Source of the DNA: Bacillota bacterium
GTDB lineage: Bacteria > Bacillota > Clostridia > Clostridiales > Clostridiaceae
Reading direction: 5' to 3'
Assembly: GCA_030706015.1 (NCBI GenBank)
Contig: JAUZPI010000106.1
Span: forward strand, 1 to 13,078
Length of the DNA: 13,078 nucleotides
Numbering within the stretch: position 1 is the first letter of the stretch; each line of letters begins with the position of its first letter. The position numbers were made by a program, and so were the translations under genes. Of the stretch, positions 1 through 7,517 are shown piece by piece. Under the pieces are notes generated by a model, which did no database searches, had not been told where the DNA came from, and saw only the letters and a program-made list of their open reading frames with translations.

Positions 1-125
1 AAGAATTTTTAGATGAGGCTGTTGAAGTAATCGGATGTAAATTTGATTACAGCTGGGAAATATGTGATTTTGAAAAAGAGAATAGAACTATAACCATTCT
101 AATAAAGAAATTGGTCACGGTTTGA
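1..125 (+). CDS. C-terminal fragment of an unidentified protein
   Basis: An open frame enters from the left edge (first complete codon at base 3) and ends at TGA 123-125, giving the last 40 residues of a protein. The tail is acidic then basic, with a WEICDF stretch and a beta-strand-like TITILIKK near the end. I do not recognise the family. The codon use (AT-rich, AGA Arg, ATA Ile) matches the rest of the window, so it is probably a genuine host gene. The hairpin at 159-200 lies 33 bases after the stop and could serve as its terminator. Confidence 0.55.
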   Translation, partial: EFLDEAVEVIGCKFDYSWEICDFEKENRTITILIKKLVTV

Positions 126-134
126 TTGTAAAGA

Positions 135-147
135 AAGGTTTAACCTT
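135..147. promoter_or_regulatory. 13-bp perfect palindrome upstream of fdhF
   Basis: AAGGTT-T-AACCTT, two 6-base arms around one base, lies between the upstream gene's stop and the hairpin before fdhF. It has the form of a small operator, but it could be chance in AT-rich DNA. No confident -35/-10 pair was found beside it; a TAGATA at 154-159 is the nearest -10-like hexamer. Confidence 0.2.
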
Positions 148-158
148 AGCTTTTAGAT

Positions 159-206
159 AAGCCAGTACAATTTGCATTTATATGCTTTTTGTGCTGGCTT
201 TTATTT
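159..206 (+). terminator. Intrinsic terminator or attenuator hairpin before fdhF
   Basis: Bases 159-170 pair with 189-200 in a 12-bp stem with one G-T wobble. A 4-bp inner stem (174-177 with 182-185) lies inside a symmetric TTT/TTT internal loop. The stem is followed by a T-rich tail (TTTTATTT). This is a good rho-independent terminator. The fdhF ribosome binding site is only about 20 bases after the tail, with no room for a full promoter in between. It therefore either ends the upstream transcript with read-through, or works as a leader attenuator for fdhF. Confidence 0.75.
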
Positions 207-239
207 ACACCCAAAAAACATAGTGGAGGAGTAGTTTTT

Positions 240-2378
240 ATGGAGAATAAAGTATTAACGGTCTGCCCATATTGCGGCAGCGGCTGCCAGCTGTATCTGG
301 TAGTAAAAGATGGTGAAGTTATTAGAGCAGAGGCTGCAGACGGCAGAACTAATGAGGGAAACCTATGTCTTAAGGGACATTATGGCTGGGATTTTTTAAA
401 TGATCCACAGATACTAACCTCAAGAATTAAAAAGCCTATGATAAGAAAAGCTGGAGAACTGGTAGAGGTTAGCTGGAATGAAGCTATAAACTACACTGCT
501 GAACGTCTTACAGCTATAAAAGAAAAATATGGTGCAGATGCCATCATGGGAACTGGTTCTGCTAGAGGACCTGGAAATGAAGCTAATTATGTTATGCAAA
601 AATTTATGAGAGCTGTAATTGGCACAAACAATATAGACCACTGTGCAAGAGTATGTCATGGACCTTCTGTGGCAGGACTTACTTATTCGCTAGGGGATGG
701 AGCTATGTCAAATTCTATTCCTGAAATAGAAGACACAGACTTAGTTTTTGTATTTGGTTACAATGCTGCAGATACTCATCCTATAGTGGCAAGAAGAATT
801 ATTAAGGCAAAGGAAAAGGGAGCAAAAATAATTGTTACTGATCCAAGAATGACTGAGTCCACAAAATTTGCTGATTTATGGCTGCCTATAAAGGGTGGAA
901 CTAATATGGCTCTTGTTAATGCCTTCGGTAATGTACTTATTAACGAGGGATTATTCAACAAGGAATATATTGAAAAATATACAGAAGGCTTTGAAGCTTA
1001 TAAGGAAAACGTTGAAAAATATACTCCAGAATATGCAGAAAAGATCACTGGCATTAAGGCTGATGACATTAGAAAGGCTATGAGGATGTATGCTAAGGCC
1101 AAGAATGCAACTATCCTTTATGGTATGGGAGTTTGTCAGTTTGCTCAGGCTGTTGACGTAGTTAAGGGACTTGCTTCCTTAGCACTTTTAACAGGTAATT
1201 TTGGAAGACCTAATGTGGGAATTGGTCCTGTCCGTGGACAAAACAATGTTCAAGGTTCCTGCGATATGGGTGCATTACCTAATGTATATCCTGGTTACCA
1301 AGCTGTAACTGATAAAAAGGCTAGAGAAAAATTTGAAAAGGCTTGGGGAGTGAAGTTATCCGACAGAATAGGTTACCCATTAACTGAAGTTCCTCATCTG
1401 GTTTTAAAGGAAGATAAATTAAAGGCTTACTACATATTCGGTGAAGATCCAGTTCAAAGTGATCCAAACGCTGCGGAGCTAAGAGAAGCATTAGATAAGA
1501 TGGAATTCGTTGTAGTTCAGGATATATTCATGAACAAGACAGCTCTCCATGCAGACGTTATACTTCCTGCTACCTCTTGGGGGGAACATGACGGGGTATA
1601 CTCCTCCGCAGATAGAGGTTTCCAAAGAATTAGAAAGGCTGTGAAGCCAAAGGGTGAGGCTAAGCCAGATTGGCAGATTATTAGCGAGATAGCAGCTGCC
1701 ATGGGTTATGAAATGAATTATAAAAATACAGAAGAGATATGGGATGAAATGAGAAGTCTTTGTCCAACCTTCGCTGGTGCCAGCTATAAAAAGATGGAGG
1801 AGCAGGGCAGTGTTCAATGGCCATGTCCTACAGAGGAACATACAGGAACTCCATATTTGTATGAGGGAAATAAATTCACAACTCCTACTGAAAGGGGAAG
1901 ATTATTTGCCTGTGAATGGAGACCTCCAATGGAGCAGCCAGATGAAGAGTATCCATTAAGTCTTTCCACTGTAAGAGAGGTAGGACATTATTCTGTTAGA
2001 ACTATGACAGGAAACTGTCGTGCCTTAAGAGCCTTAGAAGACGAGCCGGGTTATATCCAAATGAGTATAGAAGATGGTCAAGAACTTAATATAGAAGATG
2101 GAGAATTGGTTAGAATAAGCTCTAGAAGAGGAACTATTATATCAAGAGCACAAATAAGTGAAAGAATTAAAAAAGGTTCTACTTTTATGACTTATCACTG
2201 GTGGATAGGTGCTTGTAATGAACTTACTGCTGACTATTTAGATCCAATTTCTAAAACTCCTGAATTTAAATATTGCGCTATAAAGGTGGAAAAGATTATG
2301 GATCAAAACTGGGCAGAAGAATACGTTAAAGAGCAGTATTACAAAATAAGAAAAGCTATGAGAGTGGAATCAGTGTAG
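240..2378 (+). CDS. fdhF: Formate dehydrogenase H-type catalytic subunit, cysteine form (molybdopterin, one 4Fe-4S)
   Basis: Cytoplasmic FDH/CO2 reductase of the FdhF type; catalyses reversible formate oxidation to CO2. The 712 residues match E. coli FdhH (about 715). Cys9, Cys12, Cys16 and Cys43 bind one 4Fe-4S cluster, followed by Lys45. The active-site motif RVCHGPSV has Cys139 (codon TGT at 654-656) where E. coli has selenocysteine 140, with the conserved His next to it. Arg332 in RGQNNVQG corresponds to the catalytic Arg333. A C-terminal molybdopterin-dinucleotide binding domain ends the protein. There is no N-terminal 2Fe-2S or ferredoxin extension, so electrons must leave through partner Fe-S subunits, fitting the HycB-like genes downstream. 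The start is ATG 240, preceded by TGGAGGAG (224-231). An upstream in-frame TTG at 189 lies inside the hairpin and is rejected. Mo versus W cannot be told from sequence, although the ModAB genes favour Mo. Confidence 0.95.
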   Translation: MENKVLTVCPYCGSGCQLYLVVKDGEVIRAEAADGRTNEGNLCLKGHYGWDFLNDPQILTSRIKKPMIRKAGELVEVSWNEAINYTAERLTAIKEKYGADAIMGTGSARGPGNEANYVMQKFMRAVIGTNNIDHCARVCHGPSVAGLTYSLGDGAMSNSIPEIEDTDLVFVFGYNAADTHPIVARRIIKAKEKGAKIIVTDPRMTESTKFADLWLPIKGGTNMALVNAFGNVLINEGLFNKEYIEKYTEGFEAYKENVEKYTPEYAEKITGIKADDIRKAMRMYAKAKNATILYGMGVCQFAQAVDVVKGLASLALLTGNFGRPNVGIGPVRGQNNVQGSCDMGALPNVYPGYQAVTDKKAREKFEKAWGVKLSDRIGYPLTEVPHLVLKEDKLKAYYIFGEDPVQSDPNAAELREALDKMEFVVVQDIFMNKTALHADVILPATSWGEHDGVYSSADRGFQRIRKAVKPKGEAKPDWQIISEIAAAMGYEMNYKNTEEIWDEMRSLCPTFAGASYKKMEEQGSVQWPCPTEEHTGTPYLYEGNKFTTPTERGRLFACEWRPPMEQPDEEYPLSLSTVREVGHYSVRTMTGNCRALRALEDEPGYIQMSIEDGQELNIEDGELVRISSRRGTIISRAQISERIKKGSTFMTYHWWIGACNELTADYLDPISKTPEFKYCAIKVEKIMDQNWAEEYVKEQYYKIRKAMRVESV

Positions 2379-2398
2379 ATATTGAAAGGAAAGTTAAG

Positions 2399-3610
2399 AT
2401 GATAAATCCAGGTGATGCATTAAACATAATAATTGAAGAAGCAAAGCTGCTAAGTTCAGAGGAAAAACATATTTTAAATTGTCTAAATGATGTATTAGCA
2501 GAGGATATATATTCAAAGGATAACCTGCCTCCCTTTGATAAATCAGCTATGGACGGCTATGCTATAAAGTCTGAGGACAGCGTAAACTGCAGTGAAGAAA
2601 ATATAGGCGGCTTTAAAATAAAGGGACTTATAAAAGCTGGAGACTTTTGTGAGGAAGTTATTAAAGCTGGTGAAGCTTATAAGATTATGACTGGTGCAGC
2701 GGTACCACAGGGAGCAGATGCAGTTATACAAATTGAAAAGGTAAGAACAGAAGATGAGACCTTATATCTATCAGAAGCTGTGAAAAAAGATAACAACATT
2801 ATAAAGCTGGGTGAGGAAATTAAAATCGGCGATTTAGCTTTAAGTAAAGGTACTGTTATTAGACCTGTAGAGGTAGGACTTTTGTCATCCTTAGGCTATG
2901 AATATATTAAGGTTTATAGAAAGCCTACTGTTGCATTAATTATCACTGGTGACGAATTGGTGGATATACACAGCCAAATTCAAAAAGGCAAAATAAGAAA
3001 CAGCAACGAATATTCATTAAAAGCAATGCTGAAAAATTTGAACTGTGATGGTTTATCCCTTGGAATAGTTCCTGACAACAAAGAAGCCTTAAAGGAAAAG
3101 ATGGAATATGCTCTAGAGCATGCAGATATTGTTTTAAGCTCTGGAGGGGCTTCTGTAGGAGATTACGATTTTGTCAGAGGTATTTTAGAGGAAATAGGGG
3201 CTGACATCAAATTTACTTCTGTGGCTGTTAAGCCAGGAAAGCCTTTAACCTTTGCAACCATTAAGGATAAATTGTTTTTTGCACTGCCTGGTAACCCTAT
3301 GGCTATAATTAATGATTTTCAAGAGTTTGTGAGACCTGCCATTGAAAAGATGATGGGTAAGAGTCAGATATTTAAAGAGGAATTCCCAGTTATATTAGCT
3401 GATAATTTCAGAGGAAAAGCTGGAAGACAAAAATATTTGTATGTACACATAAAAAAACAGGAAGGCAGCTATTATGCCTATAAGGCAGGCTCTCAGTCCT
3501 CCAATCATCTTATGACCATGAGCAGAGCTAATGGAGTTGTGATTATACCAAAAGGGTGTGAAAATGTGCAGGCAGGAGAGTGTTTTAATGGAAAATTTAT
3601 CTTTAGGTAA
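2399..3610 (+). CDS. moeA: Molybdopterin molybdenumtransferase MoeA
   Basis: Inserts molybdate into (adenylylated) molybdopterin, the step that makes active Moco. The 403 residues are the usual MoeA length, with no C-terminal fusion. Diagnostic motifs in order are PPFDKSAMDGYA near residues 40-51, the ITGDEL segment of the MoCF domain, SSGGASVGDYDFV, KPGKPLTFA and LPGNPMA, and a C-terminal beta-barrel domain IV. The start is ATG 2399 with AAAGGA about 8 bases upstream, 20 bases after the fdhF stop. The gene lies directly behind fdhF and its end overlaps mobB by 23 bases, so it is probably dedicated to, or co-regulated with, this formate dehydrogenase. Confidence 0.95.
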   Translation: MINPGDALNIIIEEAKLLSSEEKHILNCLNDVLAEDIYSKDNLPPFDKSAMDGYAIKSEDSVNCSEENIGGFKIKGLIKAGDFCEEVIKAGEAYKIMTGAAVPQGADAVIQIEKVRTEDETLYLSEAVKKDNNIIKLGEEIKIGDLALSKGTVIRPVEVGLLSSLGYEYIKVYRKPTVALIITGDELVDIHSQIQKGKIRNSNEYSLKAMLKNLNCDGLSLGIVPDNKEALKEKMEYALEHADIVLSSGGASVGDYDFVRGILEEIGADIKFTSVAVKPGKPLTFATIKDKLFFALPGNPMAIINDFQEFVRPAIEKMMGKSQIFKEEFPVILADNFRGKAGRQKYLYVHIKKQEGSYYAYKAGSQSSNHLMTMSRANGVVIIPKGCENVQAGECFNGKFIFR

Positions 3611-4124
3611 AAAAGAACCTGTGGTTATATCCATAGTTGCCACTAAGTCTGGCAGCGGAAAAACCACCTTAATTGAAAAGCTTATTAAAATATTTAAAGC
3701 AAAGAATTTTTCTGTAGGAGTTTTAAAGCACGATGCACATAAATTTGATATAGACAAAGAAGGAAAGGACAGTTACCGCTTTAGCCAGGCTGGTGCTGAT
3801 AATGTTATTATTTCTTCCTCTGAAAAGCTGGCTATGGTGCAGATTCTTAGGGAAGAAAAAAAGCTGGAGGATATCATTAAACTCTTTGGTGATTTAGATT
3901 TAATTATTATAGAAGGCTTTAAAAATAATAATTATCCAAAGATAGAGGTGCATAGAAGAGGGGTTAACGAGGACTTTCTTTGTAATAATTTGAATTTTAA
4001 TATAGAAAGCTTTATAGCTGTAGCCAGTGATGAAGCTTTGAACATAGATATTCCCGTTTTAGATTTAAATGATGCAAACAGCATAGCGGATTTTATAGAA
4101 AATAGGTTTTTAATAAGGAGATAA
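3588..4124 (+). CDS. mobB: Molybdopterin-guanine dinucleotide biosynthesis accessory GTPase MobB
   Basis: P-loop protein that assists MobA in forming the dinucleotide form of Moco. The 178 residues carry the phosphate-binding loop KSGSGKTTLIEKL near residue 20, then the MobB signatures VGVLKHDAH and DSYRFSQAGAD, and the strand LIIIEGFK-N-NYPKIEVHR. In the P-loop the usual Ala/Gly five residues before the Lys-neighbouring Gly is Thr, a mild departure. ATG 3588 is chosen because AGGAG at 3574-3578 sits 9 bases upstream. An in-frame GTG at 3558 has only a poorly spaced AAAGGG. The gene overlaps the end of moeA by 23 bases and stops 3 bases before fdhD, so translation of the three is probably coupled. 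Confidence 0.92.
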   Translation: MENLSLGKKEPVVISIVATKSGSGKTTLIEKLIKIFKAKNFSVGVLKHDAHKFDIDKEGKDSYRFSQAGADNVIISSSEKLAMVQILREEKKLEDIIKLFGDLDLIIIEGFKNNNYPKIEVHRRGVNEDFLCNNLNFNIESFIAVASDEALNIDIPVLDLNDANSIADFIENRFLIRR

Positions 4125-4127
4125 ATT

Positions 4128-4916
4128 ATGGATAAGACTTTAGGATGTAAAGTTGTAAAAATAGAACAGGGTGAAGTTTCTCCCGCAGATGAATTATTGG
4201 TATACGAATATCCTTTGACTATCTTTCTTAATGGCAAAAAGCTAGCCACTCTTTTGTGCAGTCCAGAAAAGCTTAAGGAATTAACCTTAGGATTTTTAAG
4301 AACTGAAAGACTTATAGCCAGTTTAAAGGATGTAGAAAGTATTAAGCTGGATGAGGTTAAAGGCATAGTGGAAGTGGAAACCGTAAATAAGGATACAGCA
4401 AGAGAAAGCTTTTATTCTAAAAAGGTGGATTTGGATAGTCTTAAAAATATAGAGACCAGCGGCTTTGATGATTTCTTGGATTCAGTAAATTGCGAACCTG
4501 TAGAAAGCAATACTAAGGTAACTGTAGATAAAATATTCGAATTTATGAGAACAAATTTGAACTATTCTGAAGTGTTTAAAAACACTGGAGGAGTGCACTG
4601 TGTGGCTATGTGTGACACTGAAGAGATAAAGGTTATTGCTGAAGATGTAGCTCGTCACAATGCGTTGGACAAGGTTATTGGAGAGTCATTAATAAAAAAC
4701 ATATTTTTAAAGGACAAGATAATTATACTCAGCGGAAGAGTTTCCTTAGAAATGATTTTAAAGGCTGCTAAGCTTCAAATACCAATCATTATATCAAAGT
4801 CAGCACCTACCAGCTTATCCGTGGCCTTGGCGAAAAAACTAAATATCACTCTTGTAGGCTTTGTTAGAGGAGAAAAGATGAACATCTACGCTAATAAGGA
4901 AAGAGTTCAGTACTAA
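4128..4916 (+). CDS. fdhD: Formate dehydrogenase accessory sulfurtransferase FdhD
   Basis: FdhD moves sulfur from a cysteine desulfurase to the Mo-bis-MGD cofactor so that formate dehydrogenase becomes active. The 262 residues show the family motifs YEYPLTI near 26-32, LGFLRTERLI at 54-63, TGGVHC, EDVARHNALDKVIG and SGRVS. The loop that in E. coli carries the sulfur-relay pair C121-x-x-C124 reads TSGFDDF here (residues 110-116), so both Cys positions are Phe by simple alignment. The only nearby Cys is C122. ATG 4128 follows AAGGAG (4115-4120) by 7 bases. Its position behind fdhF, moeA and mobB fits a maturation role for the local Cys-type FdhF. Assignment is firm; mechanism is open. Confidence 0.95.
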   Translation: MDKTLGCKVVKIEQGEVSPADELLVYEYPLTIFLNGKKLATLLCSPEKLKELTLGFLRTERLIASLKDVESIKLDEVKGIVEVETVNKDTARESFYSKKVDLDSLKNIETSGFDDFLDSVNCEPVESNTKVTVDKIFEFMRTNLNYSEVFKNTGGVHCVAMCDTEEIKVIAEDVARHNALDKVIGESLIKNIFLKDKIIILSGRVSLEMILKAAKLQIPIIISKSAPTSLSVALAKKLNITLVGFVRGEKMNIYANKERVQY

Positions 4917-4926
4917 GGATAAAGAA

Positions 4927-4931
4927 AGGTG
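4927..4931 (+). promoter_or_regulatory. Ribosome binding site that decides a TTG start
   Basis: AAAGGTG overlaps the first possible start, GTG 4931, but lies 8 bases before TTG 4940. The spacing therefore favours the TTG. Confidence 0.5.
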
Positions 4932-4939
4932 TGAGTAGC

Positions 4940-5524
4940 TTGAAACTAACTCCCAATTCATTTGTAGTAGCTAATTCAAATAAATGCAAAGGCTGCAAGG
5001 CTTGTGAAATAGCCTGTTTTGCAGCTCATAATAAAAATAATAACGTAGGACTTACTGTAGGCACCGTAACCACTCCAGTTATTCCAAGATTGAATGTGAT
5101 AAAGGCAGAAGACCTTGAAGTGCCAGTGCAGTGCAGACACTGCGAAGCTGCTCCTTGTGCCAATGTATGTCCAGTAGGTGCCATTGTACAGCAGGATAAT
5201 ACCATCATTATAGATGAAAAAGCCTGTGTTGGCTGTAAGTCCTGCCTTCTTGCCTGCCCTATAGGAGCCATTGATTTATATCCTATGTATGATAAGGGTG
5301 AGGAAGTAATGCAGGTAAACCTAAAAACTGTGCAGCAGGAGAAATTAGAGAATAAGGTTAAACAAACTGCTTATAAATGTGATTTATGCATTGAACAGGG
5401 TAAGCCTGCCTGTGTAGAAGCTTGCCCAGAAAATGCCTTAAGTTTAGTAACTCCAATGAAAGAAAAAAAGCAGCGCAATAGAGAAGCTGCATTAAGTTTA
5501 CTCAAAACAATGAATAATTACTAG
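4940..5524 (+). CDS. hycB: HycB/HydN-like polyferredoxin subunit, four 4Fe-4S clusters (first copy)
   Basis: Electron-transfer subunit predicted to wire the formate dehydrogenase to the hydrogenase. Counted from TTG 4940 the protein has 194 residues and 16 ligand cysteines: C16/19/22/26, C65/68/73/77, C96/99/102/106 and C147/150/158/162, the arrangement of HycB, HydN and the HDCR small subunits. There is no Tat or Sec signal and no membrane segment, so it is cytoplasmic. The C-terminal ~25 residues are charged and likely helical (KEKKQRNREAALSLL). GTG 4931 is an alternative start giving three more residues. It is a paralogue of the protein at 6935-7510, with NSFVVANSNKCKGCKAC matching NSFVLANPNRCIGCRTC. 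It lies 23 bases after fdhD and 29 before the hydrogenase. Confidence 0.88.
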   Translation: MKLTPNSFVVANSNKCKGCKACEIACFAAHNKNNNVGLTVGTVTTPVIPRLNVIKAEDLEVPVQCRHCEAAPCANVCPVGAIVQQDNTIIIDEKACVGCKSCLLACPIGAIDLYPMYDKGEEVMQVNLKTVQQEKLENKVKQTAYKCDLCIEQGKPACVEACPENALSLVTPMKEKKQRNREAALSLLKTMNNY

Positions 5525-5553
5525 CTTTACTATGGAGAGAAAGGAATTTTGAT

Positions 5554-6942
5554 ATGACATCAAATGTTATTATTGATAAAGAACTATGCACAGGCTGTAG
5601 ACGCTGCAGTGAGGTATGTCCTGTTAATGCCATAGAAGGAGTTCAAGGCTATCCTCAAAAGATAAATGGGGAACTTTGTGTCAGCTGCGGCCAATGCATA
5701 CAGGTTTGCAGTGCTTATGCTTCCAGCTTTAATGAAAATATATCCTCAAGAAAGAGCAAATTAGAAGAAAGAGGTATGCTGCCAACTGTTAAGGAGCCTT
5801 TGTTTGCTGCCTACAGCAAAGGTAATGCGGTAAAGGTTCAGAATGCTCTAAAAAATGACGAATTATATAAGGTAGTACAGTGTGCACCTGCAGTTAGAGT
5901 TGCTCTTGGTGAGGAATTTGGTATGCCTCTTGGAAGCTTAACTCCAGGTAAAATGGCCGCAGCTCTTCGTCTTTTAGGCTTTAATAGAGTGTATGATACT
6001 AATTTTGGAGCGGATTTAACTATAATGGAGGAAGGCAGCGAGCTTATAAAAAGAATTGAGGAAAACAAGAACCTTCCTATGTTCACCTCCTGCTGTCCTG
6101 CTTGGGTAAAATTTGCAGAAAATCAGTATCCTGAGCTTTTAAAACATTTGTCCAGCTGTAAATCCCCTCAGCAAATGGCAGGAACAATATTCAAAACCTA
6201 CGGAGCGGAAATGGATAAGGTGGAGCCTTCAAAGCTTTTCAATGTGGCTGTTATGCCTTGCACCTGCAAGAGTCTTGAGTGTGATAGAGTTGAAATGAAG
6301 GACAGCGGTTATAAGGATGTGGATGTGGTTTTAACCACTAGAGAACTGGCTTATCTTATAAAGAATGCAGATATTGATTTTGTTAATTTACCTGATGAGG
6401 ATTTTGATACACCACTTGGTTGTTATTCTGGTGCTGGTACCATCTTTGGTTCCACAGGAGGAATAATGGAGGCTGCACTTAGAACAGGTTATGAGCTTAT
6501 AACAAAAGAAGCAATTCCAAAATTAGAGCTTAATTTTGTTAGAGGCGGCGAAGGAATAAGAACAGCAGTGGTTCAGGTAGGAGAATTAGAACTTAAGGTG
6601 GCTGTAGTATCAGGCTTAAAGCATGTGGTTCCAGTTTTAGAAAGCATCAAAAAAGGTGAATGCCAATTTCATTTTATAGAGGTAATGACCTGCCCAGAAG
6701 GCTGCATCAGCGGCGGAGGTCAGCCTAAGCTTTTATTAGAAGAGCATAGAAAATTAGCTTATAAAGAGAGAAAGGCTGCTATTTACAGTCATGATTCAAA
6801 ATTAGAAATAAGAAAATCTCATGAAAATCCTCATATTAAAAAGCTGTATAAGGAATTTTTGGGACAGCCTTTAGGCCATTTGTCTCATAAATTATTACAT
6901 ACAGAGTATGGTATTAAAGAAGGAGAGTTTGAAAATGAATAG
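5554..6942 (+). CDS. hydA: Compact [FeFe] hydrogenase, two 4Fe-4S plus H-cluster (HDCR HydA-like)
   Basis: Reversible H2 oxidation/proton reduction. The 462 residues begin with two 4Fe-4S motifs (C12/15/18/22 and C42/45/48/52), the two-cluster M2 layout. The H-cluster domain has TSCCPAW (178-184), MPCTCKSLE (234-242) and EVMTCPEGCISGGGQP (ending at 391), so all four H-cluster cysteines are present (C181, C236, C380, C384), along with the proton-relay cysteine C180. A C-terminal helical region contains SHENPHIKKLYKEFLG and SHKLLHTEY, the small-subunit segment fused in many monomeric enzymes. Compared with C. pasteurianum CpI, Cys replaces Ser in MPCTSK, and Thr replaces Ala before the L3 Cys. 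ATG 5554 follows AAGGA by 8 bases. It overlaps the next gene by 8 bases. Being flanked by HycB-like genes and preceded by fdhF points to a formate-linked complex rather than a free ferredoxin hydrogenase. Confidence 0.93.
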   Translation: MTSNVIIDKELCTGCRRCSEVCPVNAIEGVQGYPQKINGELCVSCGQCIQVCSAYASSFNENISSRKSKLEERGMLPTVKEPLFAAYSKGNAVKVQNALKNDELYKVVQCAPAVRVALGEEFGMPLGSLTPGKMAAALRLLGFNRVYDTNFGADLTIMEEGSELIKRIEENKNLPMFTSCCPAWVKFAENQYPELLKHLSSCKSPQQMAGTIFKTYGAEMDKVEPSKLFNVAVMPCTCKSLECDRVEMKDSGYKDVDVVLTTRELAYLIKNADIDFVNLPDEDFDTPLGCYSGAGTIFGSTGGIMEAALRTGYELITKEAIPKLELNFVRGGEGIRTAVVQVGELELKVAVVSGLKHVVPVLESIKKGECQFHFIEVMTCPEGCISGGGQPKLLLEEHRKLAYKERKAAIYSHDSKLEIRKSHENPHIKKLYKEFLGQPLGHLSHKLLHTEYGIKEGEFENE

Positions 6943-7510
6943 TTTTGTTTTAGCTAATCCTAATAGATGTATAGGCTGTAGAACCTGCCAGATAGCCTGC
7001 GTGGCAGCCCATGCTGAGGAAAATATATTTACTTCAAAGAAAGAGGAAATAGAATTTAATCCCCGCCTTACTGTGGTAAAAACTGCTTATGTTACTGCTC
7101 CTATTCAATGCAGACAATGTGAAAATGCACCTTGTGCTAATGTGTGTCCAAGCAATGCCATTGTTGAAAAAGAAGGAGTTATTTATATAGATAAAAATAG
7201 CTGTACAGGCTGTAAAACCTGTCTTGTGGCATGCCCTCTTGGAGCAATTGATATAGTGCCAGAATACAGCAATGGAGAAAAGGTAATGCAGTCAGGGCTT
7301 CAGCATAGTGCAGCAGGAAAGCTTACGGCAAAGGAAAAGCTGGTAGCTAATAAATGTGATATGTGCCTAGGCAGAGAAAAGGGACCTGCTTGTGTAGAGA
7401 TTTGTCCTACAGCTGCTTTAAAAGTAATGGAAGAAACAAATACAAAACAAACTATTAATGAAAAAAGAATTTCCAGTGTGAAGGATCTGATTAGTCTTTC
7501 AGCAAGATAA
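6935..7510 (+). CDS. hycB: HycB/HydN-like polyferredoxin subunit, four 4Fe-4S clusters (second copy)
   Basis: Second electron-transfer subunit of the presumed formate dehydrogenase-hydrogenase complex. It has 191 residues and 16 cysteines in four 4-Cys groups, beginning C12/15/18/22 and ending in CDMCLGREKGPACVEICP. ATG 6935 follows AAGGAG (6920-6925) by 9 bases and lies inside the hydrogenase's last codons, an 8-base overlap. An upstream in-frame GTG at 6908 has no well-placed ribosome site. The C-terminal ~30 residues after the last cluster are charged and probably helical. In the Thermoanaerobacter kivui HDCR such small subunits carry the C-terminal helix used for filament assembly. Whether this copy does so is not visible from the sequence. 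Confidence 0.88.
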   Translation: MNSFVLANPNRCIGCRTCQIACVAAHAEENIFTSKKEEIEFNPRLTVVKTAYVTAPIQCRQCENAPCANVCPSNAIVEKEGVIYIDKNSCTGCKTCLVACPLGAIDIVPEYSNGEKVMQSGLQHSAAGKLTAKEKLVANKCDMCLGREKGPACVEICPTAALKVMEETNTKQTINEKRISSVKDLISLSAR

Positions 7511-7517
7511 TTATACA

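Noticed and set aside
108..130. Sigma-54 promoter before fdhF (TTGGTCACGGTTTGAT resembles the -24/-12 pattern)
   Set aside because: The -12 GC is absent and the spacing is wrong. No other -24/-12 element was seen.
189..239. Upstream TTG start for fdhF giving 17 more residues
   Set aside because: It lies inside the hairpin stem, has no ribosome site, and the extra residues do not match FdhF. ATG 240 has TGGAGGAG at proper spacing.
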